Shown: positions 59,201 through 64,000 of the stretch, piece by piece
How positions within the stretch are numbered: the stretch's first letter is position 1
Layout of the letters: every line of letters begins with the position of its first letter
From: Deuterostichococcus epilithicus
Lineage: Eukaryota; Chlorophyta; Trebouxiophyceae; Prasiolales; Stichococcaceae
Reading direction: 5' to 3'
DNA: 64,000 nucleotides
NCBI GenBank assembly: GCA_033439295.1
Contig: JAVTLE010000010.1
Location: 2,294,001 to 2,358,000 of the forward strand
The notes under the pieces: generated by a model
What the model was told of the DNA's origin: nothing
The model's input: only the letters and a program-made list of their open reading frames with translations
Databases searched by the model: none
Program-made: the position numbers and the translations under genes

Positions 59201-62200
59201 ATGCTGACGACCTGCGGCCTCGCTGCTGCAGTAACCGCGCCGGCGGCTGCCAGCGTGATGACAGTGGACGATGCACCAAACACAGTAGGGCCACCAGCAG
59301 CTGATACGACAGCCAGCGACGACGAACGGCCGGAGCCTGAATTGGTGCAGCAGCAGTGCGACCGGCCTGACACGGAGCAGCCGCAAGGGCCGCCTGCGCG
59401 AGCCGCAGCTGCACAGCCATGCAGCGGACAAGAAGTCACCACAGGGGCGGCAGCGCCGGCACTGCTTCCGCCGCCGCAACAGTTGTCGCCTGCTTCGGCG
59501 GCCGTGCTCTCAGGTGGATTGGACGGCGGCAGGCACCAGGTCGGAACCTCTGGGCCTGCTGATGGTGGCGCCGACACCTCTACAGCAGGGGTCACCATCC
59601 TCGTCTCGCAGCCGCAACCTTCCGCATCGGAGCCGCCCAAACAGTCTGCATGCAGAGTCAGTACCGCACTGGCACCTCCATGTTTCCGACATGCGCCACG
59701 TTTGTCATTTCATCCCTGTGTCGGTGCACGACATCTGCCGTGAATTGGCGCCTGTGCCTCTGCAGCGGCTCTTGCTTGACAGCCAGCACCCTCACCGCAC
59801 CTATGCGACTGCTGCTGCTGCTGGCCCGTCCCAATGATGTGGCTAGCCAGCATCTGACCACAACACTGCCTCGGCCAGGTGGACGGGAGCCCGCAGGCCC
59901 TGGCTCAGGAGAAGGCCTCCTCCTGGCGGCACTGCTCCCGTCCCGACAACGGCCGGCAGCCCAAGGCGCGCCCTGCCTGCCAGCCTCGGATTCGTAGCCT
60001 CTGCGCTGTTGCTGCATGATGGCCAAGCGCCGAGCGCAGCAGTTCGGTCGCCAAGCGCCAAGCGCGGCAGGCCGGTCGCCCGCTGGTGAACATGCGTCGC
60101 CGTTTCTGTGCAGGTGCAGCTTGACGGCAACTTCAACTACCCGGCCATTTGTGATGGAGATCCCAGGTGGGGTCGCTTCCGACCGCCACAATAGTTGTGC
60201 AAAAAGCTTGCTTGCGCTCGACAGCGTCTGCATCTCAGGACTAAATGGCAGCGCAGAGCTGCACGGCTGTCACTACGAGCAAGCCGGCCACCGGCTGCTG
60301 GGTCAGACTAACAGCCCGGAAACATGAATCTTTTCTCTCCTCTCTTCAGGAACTGCCGGGCGCAGCCGGTCCAGCACAGCGACCGGCAAACCGAATGCCG
60401 GGAACAGGCGGCGCCGACCCCGCAGCAGGCGCCGCCAGCTCCGACGGCAACACCACAGCGCCAGCCGTCTGAGCAGCGGGAAATCGGGTGCCCCTCTGCA
60501 GCAGGACCCAGGCCGGGAAAGCGCGCTGCCTCTTGCAGCGGCAGCGACGCAGCGAGCGGCGGCAGGGGAAGCAGCAGCGGCAGCCTTGACTTAGGCCAGG
60601 CGGCTGCTGGCACGCCGCCGCGGCCAAAGCGTGGGCGCATCGGTCGGAGCGACGGCGGCATGCAGCCCACCGCGGCCTACATGAAGGGGGCGGAGTGGCA
60701 GGTGGCCATTCATCTAGAAAGGGCCAGATGTATCATGCCCGGCTGCACATGATTCTTCCATGTCACCAGAATCCCGTGACGCCCGCACGTCTGCATGCTG
60801 CCCTCAAAATCGAGGCGGATATGGCTGCGAAGCCGGCACTACACCGCTGCGCACCACCACTCTGGAGTGTCGATTCTCATCAACATGCGCGGTTCGGCTG
60901 GCCTCTGCTGACGTGCGGTCATCTCTCCGACCTGCAGGCCAGCATCTCGCAGGCGCAGCGGGCCGCACAGGCGGTCCTGGCAAAGTTTGCGCCAAACGTC
61001 ACGGCGGCGGCGCGCCCGCTGCCAACTGCAAACGAGTTCTACGCGCGCGCCCCGCCCACGATGTCAGCCGCCGCGCTGCGCCTCCAGCACTCCCGGGCGC
61101 TGCTGGAGGTCGGCTCCCAGCTCGGCAGCCGGCCCGGCGGCGGCGGCGGTGGCACGCCAGCGGCCGCCGGCCCTGTTGAGGGCCCTGGCGCCGGCGGCGG
61201 GGGCACGGCCGAGCNTCGGCACTTCACCAGCNGCTNGCTGGCGTCCNCGGGAGCCGCAGCCGCCAGGCCCTCGCCGCGGCCGGCGCGCCATCCGGCGGCG
61301 GCGGCCGCGGTGGCGGCGCCGCCCGCAACGCCCACCTCACAACCGCAGCTGCCGGGCGCCGCTGCCGCGCCCGCGCACCCACTGGTGCCGTCGGACGCCT
61401 ACGACCCGGCGTTCCAGCATCTGATGGTGCGCCTTGCGTTCGAAAGGCGCCTTTTCGGTGGCTGGCGGTACAGGACAGGCGCATGCAACATGTTTTGCTG
61501 ATGCTTTGCCGTGCACGAGCACCGATCGAAACCCTTGTGTCTGACGAACCTCCATGACGGACCACTACAGCGTGCGAGCCAGCAGTAGACATTGAGTTCT
61601 CCTCGAAACTCCGCGCAGACGTGCTGCTGCGCCAGAGACCCAGCAAATTTGCAGTAGAAATGATACATGTCTCAAGACTTGGGCGTATGCAATTGGGTAT
61701 GCAATCCGGATGGAAGTGGGTGCCAGGTAGGGAGCCCGCGCTGTCAGCCAAGCCGGATGTGCAAACGAAACTATTATATGGCTTTGCTGTGCTGCCATGG
61801 GTGCCTCACAGGCTACCCACTGTCCCAGGTGCAGTTGCTGGAGGCCGGGCGCCATACCAATGGACACGAGGCAGCTCCGCCGCAGGGCGCAGCCGGCNGG
61901 CAACGGCCGCCGCAGGCTCTGCCGTGCCCCCAGCCGCCGGTGCGGCGGCAGCCTGAGCGGCAGGCGGCGACGCCTCCGCGGCCGAAGTGGTCACAGCCCC
62001 CGGCACCGTTGCCGCAATTCGTCGGCAGTATCCTGCAGGGCGGCAGCAAGGGACCCTCCACGCCAGCCGCCCCTGCTGGCGCGCAGTCCTACTGTCATCC
62101 GACACAGCAGCTTTCGGCATGCTTGCAGCCGCCGCCGTCGCCGCCGCGGCAGCAGCAGCATGCCAGAGCGGGGCGGCGGCCATCGCCGGCCGCCGGGCGG

Positions 62201-63120
62201 CCGGGGCGACCGGCCAAGCAACTGCCGCCGGCCGTGCAGCAGATGCTGCAGGACATCCGTAGCCGCGCACGTGCGCCAAGTGGGCTGCAGCCGGCGGGGT
62301 CGCTGCCGGACGCCGCGGCGCTCAGCGGCCTGCTAAGTCTGGCAGCCGCCACCGGCGGCAGTCCGCACCAGCCGCGAGTCCCGGCGGCGGCGGCCACCAA
62401 GCCTTTCGGAGATCGAGGCAGTGCCCCGCCGGATGGCACTGAAGCGGCGCCGCCGGTGGCCTGGCGGGGCAAGCGGCGCCGGACGCCCGGCGCGGCGGCA
62501 GCAGCGGGTTCGACAGCGCATTCCACCGCCCGCTCGGTGCCCGCGGCGCCCCTCGCCTCGTTGGCGCCAGTGGTGCATCCGACCACGCTGCCGCCGGCGG
62601 ACGCGGCGGCGCAGCTGCAGGCGCGCCAAGCGGCGTGCCAAGCGCTGCCGCGGCCGGCGCCACGGCAGCTGTCGCGCCACGGCTGGGCGGCGCTGATGCG
62701 CGCATCGCTTGTGGCGCTGCCACTGCGGCAGCTGCTGGATGCCGTGGTGAGATGTTCCTCCTGACGGAGAGGTCGCGACCCTTGCCTGCTACCTTATATA
62801 GCCTTAGCTTGCTTGGATTGAGGCCGAAAAGGACCCTTCACAGAGCTCGTTGGCCAGAGGCCTCCTGCAGAAGGAATGGCGGCCACTTGTGGAGGTGGAC
62901 ACATGAGGCGTCCTGAGACCCCTGCTTGTTGCTACAGGTGTGGCACAGACCGGCGGCGACTGGCTCCCCAATGTGGTGGGCTCGCCGCCTGGGCAGTGTG
63001 TCCCTTCTCACCTCCTTCCACTGTCCCTCGGCCATCCCACCGGGGCTGGCGGTCGGCGTGCTGGCGCTGGCGGAGTTCAGCCTGCGGCTGGCGCCTGGCG
63101 ATGCGCTGCTTTGGTCGTGA
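59201..63120 (+). CDS. Large unassigned low-complexity protein, 816 aa
   Basis: Six exons join in consistent phases with a total divisible by three: 59201-59656, 60114-60166, 60350-60701, 60938-61426, 61829-62746 and 62938-63120. Ordered segments are few: VQLDGNFNYPAICDGDP, SDGGMQPTAAYMKGAEWQ, SISQAQRAAQAVLAKFAPNV with TANEFYARAPPTMSAAALRL, SDAYDPAFQHLMVQLLEAG, LPPAVQQMLQDIRSRAR and a hydrophobic end GLAVGVLALAEFSLRLAPG. Between them are Gln/Pro/Ala/Gly-rich linkers and basic patches (RPKRGRIGRS, GKRRRTPG). This suggests a nuclear scaffold or transcription regulator, but I do not recognise the family. N bases at 61215, 61232, 61236, 61247 and near 61899 fall inside exons 4 and 5. The last exon is the least certain. 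Confidence 0.62.
60938..61426 (+). other. Exon containing ambiguous bases
   Basis: Four N bases between 61215 and 61247 sit in a Gly/Ala/Pro-coding GC-rich stretch. The frame is the same on both sides, so they are single-base calls rather than gaps, but local residues are unknown. Confidence 0.8.
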
Positions 63121-63538
63121 CGGTGGTGAAACAGGGGCGGGGTAGGAGAATAATAGAGAAGCCTGCGGCTCGTTGCTGTTTTCGTGGGAATTGAAGCAGC
63201 GTGTCACAGGTTTCTGCTTGCTGCGCTTGGCAGCAAGCAGAACTCAGGCTTTAGTCCAGATAATCCCGGTAGTGGTCTTCTTCTCCAGTAAAATGCTGCA
63301 GCATGTTCCACCCGGCCCAGCTATCAATGCTTTCCTCCACTGTTGCGTAACCTGCACTATTCGTATGTTGGTCGATTCCATGTCAAGAATGATCTGCATG
63401 CGGCACTTCTTATTACTGCTTCCCGCCCCGTGCCGACTCAGCAGCGTCATAAACAGCCGCACACTTGACGGTCGCTACGCACGGCAGCAATGTGTTTTGC
63501 TGAATAACGACCTGCGCCGTCAATGTGGTCGCCGCCGC
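63121..63538. other. Convergent 3' ends, no gene seen
   Basis: Lies between the stop of the plus-strand 816-residue gene and the stop of the minus-strand FAS1 gene. It presumably holds both terminators. Confidence 0.45.
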
Positions 63539-64000
63539 TCAATGCGCCGGCGCTGGTGCTGATGCGACGGTCACACTCGTTGTGCCGGCCGAGATGTTTG
63601 GTACCAACACCTGTCGTAGAGCCGGCGACATGAGATTCGATCAGGCAGCAGACTGTGAGCGAAGTGGCACTCTGCTGGCCTCCGCACCCATTGGCATTGC
63701 TGGGTGTCATGGCTGGTGTCAGGCCTCACTCCGACGCAAACGCATTGATAAATACCGGAATGCGGCGTGGGACGCATCCGTGCAACTGCTTTTTCGTGAA
63801 GAAAAGGCACCACTGACCGTATCGATGATGTGGACAATGCCATTGCAGGCGACAATCTCGGAGCCCACGAGCTTGGCCGGCTCCCCGACCTCTGGCTCGA
63901 TGGCCAGGCTGGTGCCGTTCTTCCTCACCTGCACAGCCGAGGTTTGAGCATCATGTCCGACTTGACGGCGGGGTGCTTTGCTGACCTGTCAGCGTTTGTC
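63539..64000 (-). CDS. Fasciclin (FAS1) domain protein, 3' end only
   Basis: Exon 63928-63818 encodes SLAIEPEVGEPAKLVG and the FAS1 H2 motif in NGIVHIIDT. It joins exon 63610-63539 in phase 0, giving VLVPNISAGTTSVTVASAP and a TGA stop. The motif matches the end of a FAS1 fold, a cell-surface or extracellular adhesion module. The frame is open from the right edge through the start of exon 63928, so that exon may extend further. The rest of the gene is outside the window. The short Ser/Thr/Ala/Pro tail after the domain is consistent with a secreted, glycosylated protein. Confidence 0.78.

Noticed and set aside
1-64000. CRISPR arrays, tRNA or rRNA genes, LTR elements or DNA transposons
   Set aside because: None seen. 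Repeats found are simple or coding repeats; no terminal repeats, transposase or reverse-transcriptase motifs were recognised.

Overview
This is a GC-rich, intron-dense nuclear window with uniform gt(g/a)/cag splice junctions, high-GC third codon positions and plant-type plastid proteins. There is a PDZ-rubredoxin thylakoid protein, a plastid-type MsrB, a fused HPPK-DHPS, SnRK2-like kinases and proline-rich wall-type proteins. Together these point to a unicellular green alga (Chlorophyta, probably Trebouxiophyceae or Chlorophyceae). A few N bases show a draft assembly. Most genes are split into 5-13 short exons, so long single-frame ORFs are a poor guide. I built models by chaining exons whose splice phases agree and whose joined protein matches a known family.

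Left third (1-16.8 kb): the tail of a cut-off gene; a short unassigned gene (2297-2680); a hydroxyproline-rich glycoprotein-like gene (about 3.1-6.5 kb) with PPP and P-T-A-A-P-T modules; an LRR gene fragment on the minus strand (about 7.8-8.3 kb); a small secreted Val-Pro repeat protein (9957-11825); and a divergent pair sharing about 107 bp of promoter, a small unknown gene (minus) and THOC7 of the THO/TREX mRNA export complex (13687-16004).

Middle (17-43.8 kb): an ionotropic glutamate-receptor-like channel (minus, 13 exons); a SnRK2-like kinase (minus); methionine sulfoxide reductase B (plus); two further SnRK2-like kinases in tandem (plus); an unassigned plus-strand gene; and a 769-residue RING E3 ligase (minus).

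Right third (44-64 kb): an ENH1-like PDZ-rubredoxin membrane protein (minus); an unassigned plus-strand regulatory-looking gene; the bifunctional folate enzyme HPPK-DHPS (minus, 13 exons); an 816-residue low-complexity protein (plus); and the 3' end of a fasciclin-domain gene running off the right edge.

The genes do not form an operon or one pathway, and I found no CRISPR array, tRNA, rRNA or clear mobile element. The points most worth a second look are the three-gene kinase cluster with altered catalytic loops and shifted introns, three genes with predicted GC-AG introns, the glutamate-receptor-like channel that appears to lack an amino-terminal domain and a hydrophobic pore loop, and the modular repeat exons of the wall-type gene. 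I saw no convincing new multi-gene system.
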